Source: Clostridia bacterium
GTDB lineage: Bacteria; Bacillota; Clostridia; Christensenellales; Borkfalkiaceae
DNA: 48,435 nucleotides
Direction: 5' to 3'
NCBI GenBank assembly: GCA_017504655.1
Contig: JAFVQT010000056.1
Coordinates: 1-48,435 of the forward strand
Made by a program: the position numbers and the translations under genes. Shown here in pieces: positions 8,743 to 16,500 of the stretch (its first letter is position 1; each line of letters starts with the position of its first letter). The notes below the pieces were generated by a model. The model saw only the letters and a program-made list of their open reading frames with translations. It had not been told where the DNA came from and ran no database searches.

Positions 8743-9966
8743 ATGATTAAGGTTGACGTTGTTTCAGGTTTTTTAGGCGCAGGTAAGACTACACTTATTA
8801 AAAAGCTTTACGGCGAAATTTTTAAAACCGAAAAGGTAGTTTTAATTGAAAACGAATTTGGCGAAATCGGTATTGACGGCGCCTTTTTAAAAGAGAGCGG
8901 TGTAGAAATAAAGGAAATTAATTCGGGATGTATTTGCTGTTCACTTGTTGGCGACTTTTCATCTTCTATGAAGGAGGTCGTTGAAAAATTCAGTCCTGAA
9001 AGAATTATTATCGAGCCGTCCGGTGTAGGTAAGCTTTCTGATATTTTAAAGGCAATTGAAGCTGTTGATGCTGATCTTCAAGTTAACGTTTGCGTAACCG
9101 TTGTCGACGCGGGGAAATGCAAAATGTATCATAAAAACTTTGGTGAGTTTTATAACGACCAAGTTGAAAATGCAAACGTAGTGGTTCTTTCAAAAACCGA
9201 TAGATTGTCCGATGATAAAATTGTTGACAGCGCATCATTAATTAAGCAAATCAACGGTGAGGCACTCATTGTTACAACTCCGGTAGAGCTTTTGGATGGC
9301 ATAAAACTTTTAAAAACGTTTGAAAATATCAAGCATTTTAGAGAAAATTTCATGAGAGAGTCGCATTGCTGCTGCGGTCACCACGGCCACGAGCATCACG
9401 ACCATGAGTGTTGCGGTCACCACGACCACGAACATCACGACCACGAGTGTTGCGGTCATCACGAGCATGAGCATCACGACCATGAGTGTTGCGGTCACCA
9501 CGACCACGAGCATCACGACCATGAGTGTTGCGGTCACCACGACCACGAGCATCACGACCATGAGTGTTGCGGTCACCACGGCCACGAACATCACGACCAC
9601 GAGTGTTGCGGTCATCACGAGCATGAGCATCACGACCATGAGTGTTGCGGTCACCACGACCACGAGCATCACCATCATCATGCAGACGAAGTTTTTACTT
9701 CTTGGGGTGAGGAGTCGCCAAAGGCGTTTTCAAAGCAGAAATTAGACAGTATTTTATCAACTCTTTGTGACGAGCAAGCTGACCTTGGCGTCATTTTAAG
9801 AGCAAAAGGCTTTGTAAAGGCAAGCGATAACGACAAGTGGTATTATTTCGATTTGGTTTCGGGCGAATATGAAATAAGACTTGGCGAACCTGAAATTATC
9901 GGTAAGATTTGCGTTATAGGCTCAAAGCTTGCAGAGAAGAAAATTTCTGAGCTTTTCTTCAGTTAA
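8743..9966 (+). CDS. CobW/G3E-family GTPase metallochaperone with His/Cys tandem-repeat domain
   Basis: The start is ATG 8743, eight bases after AAGGAG. The 407-residue protein has a G3E GTPase domain with Walker A GFLGAGKTT (residues 9-17), ENEFGEIGID, the diagnostic metal-binding CICC (residues 63-66) and SKTD in place of NKxD (about 150). Residues 210-313 are eight tandem 13-residue units of the type CCGHHxHEHHDHE. A CobW C-terminal domain follows (about 325-407). The family delivers metals, often zinc, to client proteins using GTP hydrolysis. The repeat block adds roughly 60 His and Cys residues and should bind many metal ions, as a store or buffer. The metal (Zn, Ni or Co) is inferred. 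The gene is co-transcribed with a second G3E GTPase nine bases downstream. Confidence 0.9.
   Translation: MIKVDVVSGFLGAGKTTLIKKLYGEIFKTEKVVLIENEFGEIGIDGAFLKESGVEIKEINSGCICCSLVGDFSSSMKEVVEKFSPERIIIEPSGVGKLSDILKAIEAVDADLQVNVCVTVVDAGKCKMYHKNFGEFYNDQVENANVVVLSKTDRLSDDKIVDSASLIKQINGEALIVTTPVELLDGIKLLKTFENIKHFRENFMRESHCCCGHHGHEHHDHECCGHHDHEHHDHECCGHHEHEHHDHECCGHHDHEHHDHECCGHHDHEHHDHECCGHHGHEHHDHECCGHHEHEHHDHECCGHHDHEHHHHHADEVFTSWGEESPKAFSKQKLDSILSTLCDEQADLGVILRAKGFVKASDNDKWYYFDLVSGEYEIRLGEPEIIGKICVIGSKLAEKKISELFFS
9370..9681 (+). repeat. 39-bp in-frame minisatellite coding for His/Cys metal-binding units
   Basis: Eight tandem 39-bp units start at 9370, 9409, 9448, 9487, 9526, 9565, 9604 and 9643; the last diverges after about 30 bases. 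Residue 6 of the unit varies as Gly, Asp, Glu, Asp, Asp, Gly, Glu, Asp. Units 4 and 5 are identical, units 3 and 7 are identical, and unit 6 resembles unit 2. This points to a segmental duplication of a four-unit block (156 bp) after earlier unit-by-unit growth. Confidence 0.95.
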
Positions 9967-9975
9967 GGAGTAAAG

Positions 9976-10908
9976 ATGAGCAGAACTTTTCCTGCCGTTA
10001 TTATTAACGGCATATTAGAAAGCGGTAAAACGACTTTTATTATCGACTCCTTAAAAAATGGAGATTTTGGTGATATTGGTAAGGTGCTCATTATCTCAAC
10101 CGAGGAGGGTGAGATTGAATTTGACAATGACGAGCTTGCAAGCTGTAACGCAGTTGCCCACGTTTTTGAAAATCAAGAGGATTTTAACGTTCAAAATATT
10201 AACGAGCTTATAAAAATTCACAAGCCACATGCTGTATTTTTTGAAATGAACGCGATGTGGGATTGGGACAGTCTTCAATTTCCTCCGTACGTTTTGATAG
10301 AGCAGACGTTTACGATCATAGACGGAAGCACTTTTAAGATTTATTTTAATAACATGCGCCAAAAATTTACCGATATGGTAAAATCGTCGGATATTGTTAT
10401 AGTAAACAGGTGTCAGAACAACTCGGAATATGCTAACTATAAGCGCAATTTAAAAATTGTAAACAGCGGAGCAACAGTTTTGATGTTGGACGACGGGCAA
10501 AAAACTATCAGCTTTGAAGAGGATTTACCGTATAAGCTTGGCGAAGAAATGATTATCGGTAACGACGGCTACGGCGCGTTTTATATTGATACCTTTGAAA
10601 GCCCCGAGCGATATAACGGTAAAATCGTAGAGTTTAACTGTATGGCAGTTCAAAGCAGTAAATTGCCACCAAACACATTTGTGGCAGGCAGGCTTGCGAT
10701 GACCTGCTGTGCAGACGATATTCAGCTTATAGGTCATTTATGCGCCTCACAAAACCCAATAAAGGTTAAAAATAAGCAATGGATTCATTTAAGAGCAAGA
10801 GTTCATTATATGCGTGAGCATATAGACGATGAGGCTGAAATTATTTTTGAGCTCTTAAAAATTGAAGAGATTGACGAAATTGAAGAGCCCGTTGTTTCTT
10901 TGGTATAA
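9976..10908 (+). CDS. G3E GTPase-like protein fused to a TIGR03943/YcgQ-type C-terminal domain
   Basis: The 310-residue product begins with a P-loop NGILESGKTTF (residues 11-21) in the G3E fold. However, it lacks the CxCC metal motif of its upstream neighbour, and its base-recognition motif is altered (VNRCQNN instead of NKxD). The C-terminal third contains FVAGRLAMTCCADDIQL and a Trp-containing strand about 35 residues later. This resembles the C-terminal soluble domain of TIGR03943/YcgQ proteins, which pair with YcgR-type permeases. An AAGGAG lies before ATG 9976, nine bases after the first CobW gene. I infer a metal-related partner of that protein; the Cys pair and Asp could form a metal site. 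The family assignment of the C-terminal domain rests on motif memory. Confidence 0.7.
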   Translation: MSRTFPAVIINGILESGKTTFIIDSLKNGDFGDIGKVLIISTEEGEIEFDNDELASCNAVAHVFENQEDFNVQNINELIKIHKPHAVFFEMNAMWDWDSLQFPPYVLIEQTFTIIDGSTFKIYFNNMRQKFTDMVKSSDIVIVNRCQNNSEYANYKRNLKIVNSGATVLMLDDGQKTISFEEDLPYKLGEEMIIGNDGYGAFYIDTFESPERYNGKIVEFNCMAVQSSKLPPNTFVAGRLAMTCCADDIQLIGHLCASQNPIKVKNKQWIHLRARVHYMREHIDDEAEIIFELLKIEEIDEIEEPVVSLV

Positions 10909-10925
10909 TAAAAAACAGACGTAAA

Positions 10926-10958
10926 AAAACCCACTGCGTGCAGTGGGTTTTATTTTTT
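10926..10958. terminator. Bidirectional terminator between the CobW pair and the PadR gene
   Basis: ACCCACTGC (10929-10937) pairs with GCAGTGGGT (10940-10948). It is flanked by an A run on the left and T runs on the right, so it can stop transcription from both converging genes. Confidence 0.9.
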
Positions 10959-10966
10959 GTATCAGA

Positions 10967-12604
10967 TTATTCTGTAAAGTATTTGCCCGTTGATAGCAAC
11001 GAATATTTCAAAATAAAGTAAATAGGAATATTCAAAGCCAATATAAATGGCAGCAATATAAAGGCAGATACCTCTTTAAAGTTGTTAAAGTCAACCGAGG
11101 CAAAAAGAGCAACACAAAGTATTATAATCGTCATTTGGAAGGTGATTATAAGGGCAACGCCCATAGCCTCTTTAAACTGCGAAACCTCGTCTACTACACG
11201 TTTAGAGCTTAGCAAATACATAATAAGCGTTATTGCCGGATAAAGGGCAAGACAGCCAAGTATAATAAATTTAACCGACGGCTTCCATTGTAAAATTGAT
11301 GAAAGCGCAAAATTTAAAACAAGCGCCTCTATAAATATCAAAATAAAGAAGAGAATTGCGCTGTGCATTCTAAGCTTATTAATTAAAATACCGTTTCCGC
11401 CAAACTTGTTAGTATTGTGTGACGTTCTGATTTTAAAGCCCTCGCGATTTGCCATTGCGTAAAGGTCGGAAAAATCCGACGGGTCAGAGTTGATGCGTCT
11501 TTCAACCTTATCCTGTCTTTGTTCAACCTCTTCAATCTGAGTTTCTCTACGCATTTGTTCTAATTCGTATGCGCGCTTTTGTTGCTCCTCCTCATAGGTT
11601 GAGGCTTCATTTTCAAAAGCATCAAAATCGACCTGCTCAAAATCTTGCCTTTCGTGTACGGTATCAGGTTTAGTATCCTTTGGTAAGATAGAATTTAGTA
11701 TTTGCTTGTACTTATTTCTGTTTGTTGGGGTGTATTCCTCAACGATAAGCAGATCATCCTCTTCAGACTGAGCATCTTGACTGTCAACAATCAAAGGGGT
11801 AGAGTCTTCTATAACTTCGTCTAGTATCTGCTCGCTTATTTCTTCGGCTACCTGAGGCTCTTTAGATGCGTCATCCTTGGAATCAATGCTTTCAAACTCC
11901 TCGCTGTCGTCTAATTCAAAGCTAAACAGCTCTTCCTTCGTTCTGTTTGACAAGCTTGAATAATCGTCTGCATAATCGCTTGTATTTTCTTCAATTATTT
12001 CAAGTTTTTCATCTTCGGCTTGGGGGAGTGGTTGCTCCGAAACAGTGCTTTCCTGCATAGATGAGGGCTCCGTTGCAGATTCAACTCTTTCAAGCTCGCT
12101 GTTCAAATCGCTTAAAACGCTTGCGCCCAAAACGTCAAAATAAGACTCGTCGGCTTCTTCAGATTCTAAAGTAAAGCTCTCGTTACTATTTTCGACCAAA
12201 GCTTTAAAGCTGTCAAACTCATCCTGTACTTCGACTTGAGGTCTTTCAGGCTTAGGGTCTGCTTTAGTCGGCTCTGCATCAATCAAATTGTCAACCAAAG
12301 CCTTAGAAACCGACCATTGCTCGCGGTTTTTATCAAGGTATTTAGTTCCCTTAGGGGTTAAACTGTAGTATTTGCGCCTAATACCGTCTAATGCGCTTGA
12401 ACGGTATTCCTTAATAAGACCTTGCTTTACCAATCTTTGCATTGCGCTGTAAAACGTGCCTTGTTTAATGCTGTATTGATTGTCAGACTTTTCTTCAATT
12501 GCAACTCGAATATCGTTAGAATCCTTGTCGCCGTCTGTTAAGGCCAATAAAATAACGGTATCAATCTGTCCGCGTATCATCTCGCCTTTAATAACGTCAG
12601 CCAT
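10967..12604 (-). CDS. PadR-type winged-helix regulator anchored in the membrane by C-terminal helices
   Basis: The first about 105 of 545 residues form a PadR winged helix, with QGTFYSAMQRLVKQGLI and RRKYYSLTPKGTKYL as clear family motifs. Residues about 110-380 are a low-complexity, Asp/Glu/Ser-rich stretch ending in a Glu/Arg/Gln-rich segment likely to be helical. From about residue 413 there are four hydrophobic segments with a short charged loop between the second and third. PadR proteins are normally soluble and about 110-180 residues long, so this architecture is unusual. It suggests a repressor tethered to the membrane that may sense membrane stress or a lipophilic compound. The gene has its own promoter and a palindromic operator. 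The surrounding genes give no target other than itself and the divergent recombinase gene. Confidence 0.8.
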   Translation of the reverse strand: MADVIKGEMIRGQIDTVILLALTDGDKDSNDIRVAIEEKSDNQYSIKQGTFYSAMQRLVKQGLIKEYRSSALDGIRRKYYSLTPKGTKYLDKNREQWSVSKALVDNLIDAEPTKADPKPERPQVEVQDEFDSFKALVENSNESFTLESEEADESYFDVLGASVLSDLNSELERVESATEPSSMQESTVSEQPLPQAEDEKLEIIEENTSDYADDYSSLSNRTKEELFSFELDDSEEFESIDSKDDASKEPQVAEEISEQILDEVIEDSTPLIVDSQDAQSEEDDLLIVEEYTPTNRNKYKQILNSILPKDTKPDTVHERQDFEQVDFDAFENEASTYEEEQQKRAYELEQMRRETQIEEVEQRQDKVERRINSDPSDFSDLYAMANREGFKIRTSHNTNKFGGNGILINKLRMHSAILFFILIFIEALVLNFALSSILQWKPSVKFIILGCLALYPAITLIMYLLSSKRVVDEVSQFKEAMGVALIITFQMTIIILCVALFASVDFNNFKEVSAFILLPFILALNIPIYFILKYSLLSTGKYFTE

Positions 12605-12621
12605 ATAAACTCCTTAGAAAC

Positions 12622-12640
12622 AACTTAACATAGTTAAGTT
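12622..12640. promoter_or_regulatory. Palindromic operator in the PadR gene leader
   Basis: AACTTAAC (12622-12629) and GTTAAGTT (12633-12640) form a perfect inverted repeat around ATA. It lies between the predicted -10 box and the start codon of the membrane PadR gene, a position suited to autorepression. Binding by this PadR is inferred. Confidence 0.6.
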
Positions 12641-12658
12641 TACCTTTAAATTACAATA

Positions 12659-12688
12659 ATTATAACATTTATTCATAAAGATTGTCAA
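12659..12688 (-). promoter_or_regulatory. Sigma-A promoter of the PadR gene
   Basis: On the minus strand TTGACA (12688-12683) and TATAAT (12664-12659) are separated by 18 bases. Confidence 0.75.
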
Positions 12689-12965
12689 CGCTTGTTAAAA
12701 AATAACGGAGTAAAATTGTAAAAAAAATTAAAATCCGTTTAAAAACCTAACAATATTAAAAGAATTATTATTTGATAAATGTGCGCTAACCACTTCAAAA
12801 TATGCTTATCATTGCGTAAAAGTTGTGTTTTGCGCAATGATTAAAATAGTGATATGGGTGTGACAAATAAAAAAATATTTGCAAGGATTTTTATATTTGT
12901 TGTGTTTTCGATATACATTTCACTGCTTTTATGTTAAAATTATTGTATAAAATAAGGAGGTTATT
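12689..12965. other. Intergenic region between the divergent PadR and Xer genes
   Basis: This is the upstream part of the only gap over 300 bases (12605-12965). It holds a long hairpin at 12809-12840, a weak plus-strand promoter TATACA (12912-12917) with TAAAAT (12935-12940) at 17-base spacing, and an AAGGAGG before the recombinase start. A 27-codon open frame at 12854-12937 has no ribosome binding site and is not called as a gene. I see nothing else with clear function in it. Confidence 0.6.
12809..12840. repeat. 13-bp-stem inverted repeat upstream of the Xer recombinase
   Basis: TCATTGCGTAAAA (12809-12821) pairs with TTTTGCGCAATGA (12828-12840) with one G-T wobble and a 6-base loop. There is no T run on either side, so it does not look like a terminator. 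Confidence 0.6.
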
Positions 12966-14027
12966 ATGCTGGATAAAAACAACTATTACGCTACCCGTAA
13001 TCAACAGGCAGACGAAAAAATCGAATTGCTACTGCTCGACCTCCCCACCTTTTGTATGGAGTTTATTTACGGAACGAGCAATAATACCTCTTCTCTAACC
13101 CGTTTAAACTACGTTTACGATTTAAGGATATTTTTTGATTATTTATCTCAAATTAAAAAGATTGAAATAGAAAAGATGCAGGTTTCTATACTTGATGAGC
13201 TTTCGTCTTTTGATGTTGAAAGGTTTTTAAATTATCTTTCGAGCTATAAATTTAACGGCAAACACCACTCCTGCGATGAAAGAGGAAAAGCAAGAAAATT
13301 AGCAACTATACGCGCTCTTTGCAAATACTTTTTTGCTAAAGACGTTATAAAATCCAACGTTCCCGCTAAAATTCCTACACCTAAAATTCACGAAAAAGAG
13401 ATTATAAGGTTAGAAGGCGACGAGGTTGAAAAGCTTTTAAATTATGCTGAAAGCGACGATGCTTTTACAGGTAGAAAAAATGCGTATCACAGCAAGCTGA
13501 AGGTAAGAGATTATGCGATATTGTCTTTATTTTTAGGCACGGGAATACGTATAAGTGAGCTTGTGGGGTTAAACGTCGACGATTTTGATTTTAAAAATAT
13601 GAGCTTTGTCGTTACAAGAAAAGGCGGAAACAGGACTATACTCTACTTTAATGAGGAGGTAAGCGACGCTCTTTGCAATTGGCTTGACTACAGATACGAC
13701 TTAAAGGAAATTGACAGTGACGAGCAAGCTATGTTCATTTCGATGAAAAATAAGCGCATTTCCGCAAGAGCTGTTCAAGTGCTTGTAAAGGAATATACTA
13801 AAGAGGTAACCCCTCTTAAAAGGATTACCCCTCATAAGCTTAGAAGCACCTTCGGTACAGACCTTTACAGACAGACCGGCGATATTTATGCGGTTGCCGA
13901 TTTTTTAGGTCATAAGGACGTTAATACGACGAGAAAGCACTACGCGGCAATTAGTCAGGATTCAAGAAAACAATCTGCAGGTATCGTCCAGCTAAGAAAA
14001 AATCAAACGTCTGATAATAATCAATAA
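12966..14027 (+). CDS. xerC: XerC/XerD-type tyrosine recombinase
   Basis: The 353-residue protein has an N-terminal SAM-like core-binding domain (about 30-130) and a catalytic domain with the full tyrosine recombinase set. This comprises Arg in GTGIRISELVGLNVDD (about 193), Lys in TRKGGN, HKLR in TPHKLRSTFG (about 290), His in FLGHKDV (about 314) and the nucleophile in RKHYAA (about 324). This chemistry resolves chromosome dimers at dif or integrates mobile DNA. The size and sequence resemble housekeeping Xer proteins rather than phage integrases, and no phage genes are nearby. XerC and XerD cannot be separated from sequence alone. The start follows AAGGAGG, and hflX starts four bases after the stop. 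Confidence 0.88.
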   Translation: MLDKNNYYATRNQQADEKIELLLLDLPTFCMEFIYGTSNNTSSLTRLNYVYDLRIFFDYLSQIKKIEIEKMQVSILDELSSFDVERFLNYLSSYKFNGKHHSCDERGKARKLATIRALCKYFFAKDVIKSNVPAKIPTPKIHEKEIIRLEGDEVEKLLNYAESDDAFTGRKNAYHSKLKVRDYAILSLFLGTGIRISELVGLNVDDFDFKNMSFVVTRKGGNRTILYFNEEVSDALCNWLDYRYDLKEIDSDEQAMFISMKNKRISARAVQVLVKEYTKEVTPLKRITPHKLRSTFGTDLYRQTGDIYAVADFLGHKDVNTTRKHYAAISQDSRKQSAGIVQLRKNQTSDNNQ

Positions 14028-14031
14028 AATT

Positions 14032-15276
14032 ATGGATAATATCGAGAATTTTAACACTTTTTATGAAAAGGCGTATTTGCTTTTTCCTATATTTAACGGT
14101 AAAATTTCCGAGCTTGAAGGCAGGTATGACGAGATTGCTCAGCTTGTGAAAACTGCGGGTGCAGAGGTTGTCGGATACGGCTTTCAGGTTTTAAGAGAAA
14201 TATCTCCCGCAACTATATTTGGGTCGGGTAAGCTTGAAGAAATGCGCGAAGAGATTAGGCAAAAGGATGTAAACGTGATTATTTTTGACGGTGACCTCTC
14301 CCCTTCTCAAGCGCAGAATCTCTCCGACTTTTTCGACGGGATAAAGTTTATTGACCGCACTGCACTGATACTTGATATTTTTGCATTAAATGCCAAGACT
14401 AAAGAGGGAAAGCTTCAGGTTGAGCTTGCTCAGCATGAATACATTTTGTCAAGGCTAAAGGGACAAGGTAAGGCTCTTTCAAGGCTTGGCGGAGGTATTG
14501 GTACGAGAGGACCGGGTGAAACTAAGCTCGAAACGGATAGAAGATATATAAGAAACAGGATAACAAATTTAAAGGGACAGCTTGAAGAACTTGCAAAAAA
14601 GCGCAAGCTGATATCTTCGAGAAGAGATAGAACGAACACCTTAACCGTAGCCCTTGCGGGATATACAAACGCCGGCAAATCTACCCTGTTAAACGCTTTG
14701 TCCGGTAGCGATGTTTTAGCCGAGGATAAGCTTTTTGCAACCTTAGACCCCACTGCACGTAAAATTAAGGTTAAAAATTTTAACGTCATTTTAATAGATA
14801 CCGTTGGCTTTATAAAGGATATTCCTACCAATCTTATCAACGCGTTTAAGTCTACATTGGAGAGTGTGTCCGATGCTGATTTGATATTGAACGTATGCGA
14901 TGCGAGAGGTGACTGGCAAAAGCAAAATGAGGTAACGGAAGGCATTTTAAGGGAATTAAATGCAAATTCGCCAATCATAAAAGTTTTTAATAAATGCGAA
15001 GATATCAGTGATTTTACAAACTATCCTGCAGACGGAGTGTTTATTTCGGCAAAACACAAAAAGGGTCTTGATAATCTTATCGAAGCTATTTGTAAATCAT
15101 TTGAGGAGCATTTTGTATATTGTACGTTAAGCTTGGATTTTAGCGAAATTAACGAGTTTTATAAAATAAAGAACTTTTTGGAAAGCTACGACGTTACCTA
15201 CGGAGATGATAAGGTTACGGTGAACTTATGTATCAAGAAAATTTATTTGTCTAAAATTTCAAAGCTGGTAAAATAA
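14032..15276 (+). CDS. hflX: Ribosome-associated GTPase HflX
   Basis: HflX is a GTPase that splits stalled or stressed 70S ribosomes. The 414-residue product has the N-terminal HflX domain, a linker with GTRGPGETKLETDRR (about 160), then a G domain with GYTNAGKST (about 210), the DTVGFIKDIP switch II region and NKCEDI as the guanine-specificity motif. A short C-terminal domain follows. There is no evident ribosome binding site, but the start lies four bases after the recombinase stop, so translation probably depends on coupling. A terminator follows. Confidence 0.95.
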   Translation: MDNIENFNTFYEKAYLLFPIFNGKISELEGRYDEIAQLVKTAGAEVVGYGFQVLREISPATIFGSGKLEEMREEIRQKDVNVIIFDGDLSPSQAQNLSDFFDGIKFIDRTALILDIFALNAKTKEGKLQVELAQHEYILSRLKGQGKALSRLGGGIGTRGPGETKLETDRRYIRNRITNLKGQLEELAKKRKLISSRRDRTNTLTVALAGYTNAGKSTLLNALSGSDVLAEDKLFATLDPTARKIKVKNFNVILIDTVGFIKDIPTNLINAFKSTLESVSDADLILNVCDARGDWQKQNEVTEGILRELNANSPIIKVFNKCEDISDFTNYPADGVFISAKHKKGLDNLIEAICKSFEEHFVYCTLSLDFSEINEFYKIKNFLESYDVTYGDDKVTVNLCIKKIYLSKISKLVK

Positions 15277-15304
15277 AAAACGCATCAACCGATGCGTTTT
15301 TTTA
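15275..15304. terminator. Bidirectional terminator between hflX and dacF
   Basis: AAAACGCATC (15277-15286) pairs with GATGCGTTTT (15291-15300) around AACC, with A and T runs on the two sides. Confidence 0.88.
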
Positions 15305-15311
15305 TTTTATC

Positions 15312-16457
15312 TTATAACCAGCTTTTGCCAATATCCTTAATATAGTCGAAATAGGTCTTTTCTAAAACGTCCTCAAGCGATATAACGTCTACCGATTTAA
15401 ATTCAACACTGTTTTTAAAAACCTTAAGCTTACCGACTACGTCACCGCAGCTTATTGGTGCTTTAATTTCATACGGCTCAAAATCAATTGTAATTTTATC
15501 TTTGTTAGTTCTTTCGCAAAAGATGAAAACGTTCTCTTTTGGTGCGACGTTTATTGAGCTCTTTTTCGACTTCTCTATTTTAACGGTTACGTCAAGCGGT
15601 TTTGAGCTGTCAACAACCATTTTATTCGTAAAGTTTTCAAAGCCGTAATCAAACATGTTTGAAACGTCTGCAAATCTGCCCTTGCTGTCGCTTGCGTTAA
15701 TTACGACTGATATTAGTCTAAGTCCGCCTCGCTTTGCGGTTGCAGCCAAGCAAAAGCCTGATTCTTGTGTGAAGCCTGTTTTGCCACCGTCACAGCCCTC
15801 GTAAAATCTTACAAGCTTGTTTGTGTTTGTAAGCCCGGTTACCCTATCCTTTCCGTGTGAAATTTCATCCATCCAGATCGAGGAATACTCAAAATACTGC
15901 TTGTGACGGATTAATTTTGAAAGCATAATTGCAACGTCGTAGGCTGAGGAATACTGAGTTGGCTTTGGAAGTCCCGTGCAATTTGAAAATAAAGTGTCAT
16001 TAAGTCCCCATTCTCTGCACTTATCGTTCATTGCCTGAACGCAGTCTGCTTCGCTTGAAAACAGCCTTTCAGCCATAGCAACCGAAGCGTCGTTTGCAGA
16101 TGCAATAATTATACTCTTAATTAGGTCTTTTGCCAGATATTTGCAATTTGCCTCTAAAAAGACTTGCGACCCACCCATTCCGCTTGCAGTTTTGCTTACG
16201 GTAATTTCCTCGTCTAATGAAAGCTCGTTACCGTCAACAGCCTCAAAGCATAAATTTAAAAGCATGATTTTTGTCATACTTGCAATAGGCATGCGTTTAT
16301 TTTCATTATTTGCAAAGATTACCGCGTTTGTGTTTGCTTCAATTAAAATTGAAGCCTTAGAATTTTCACCTAAAGCTATGCTTGCCCTTGCGCCGTAGCT
16401 TTTTATAGGTGTAAGTATGATAAGCGATATAATAAAAACAAAAAATAATTTCTTCAT
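15312..16457 (-). CDS. dacF: Serine-type D-Ala-D-Ala carboxypeptidase (PBP5/DacF family)
   Basis: The 381-residue product has an N-terminal signal peptide (about 1-23), the SxxK motif SMTK (60-63), SAND as the SxN motif and GGKTGFT as the KTG motif. This defines the enzyme that removes the terminal D-alanine from peptidoglycan pentapeptides. A C-terminal beta-rich domain is present, as in PBP5. It follows spoIIM by 43 bases on the same strand and has an AAGGAG ribosome binding site. The neighbourhood of spoIVB and spoIIM suggests expression in the forespore and a role in the spore wall, as for DacF of Bacillus. A second paralogue lies at 40346-41413. Confidence 0.9.
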   Translation of the reverse strand: MKKLFFVFIISLIILTPIKSYGARASIALGENSKASILIEANTNAVIFANNENKRMPIASMTKIMLLNLCFEAVDGNELSLDEEITVSKTASGMGGSQVFLEANCKYLAKDLIKSIIIASANDASVAMAERLFSSEADCVQAMNDKCREWGLNDTLFSNCTGLPKPTQYSSAYDVAIMLSKLIRHKQYFEYSSIWMDEISHGKDRVTGLTNTNKLVRFYEGCDGGKTGFTQESGFCLAATAKRGGLRLISVVINASDSKGRFADVSNMFDYGFENFTNKMVVDSSKPLDVTVKIEKSKKSSINVAPKENVFIFCERTNKDKITIDFEPYEIKAPISCGDVVGKLKVFKNSVEFKSVDVISLEDVLEKTYFDYIKDIGKSWL

Positions 16458-16500
16458 AATAACTCCTTAAAACTATTTTTTGTAGTTATTTAAATTTTAT

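Noticed and set aside
9310..9681. Val/Met-rich open frame antisense to the CobW repeat and a Thr-rich frame on the plus strand (9404-9745)
   Set aside because: Both are out-of-frame readings of the 39-bp repeat, which keeps all frames open. No ribosome binding site and extreme composition.
9370..9681. Possible CRISPR array from the regular 39-bp periodicity
   Set aside because: There are no unique spacers between units, and the repeats stay in frame with the CobW gene on both sides.
12854..12937. 27-codon frame for a small hydrophobic peptide upstream of the Xer gene
   Set aside because: It has no ribosome binding site or clear promoter, and such short hydrophobic frames are common by chance in A+T-rich DNA.
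12966..14027. Phage or transposon integrase
   Set aside because: There are no phage genes, attachment repeats or terminal repeats around it, and it is coupled to hflX, which suits a housekeeping Xer protein.
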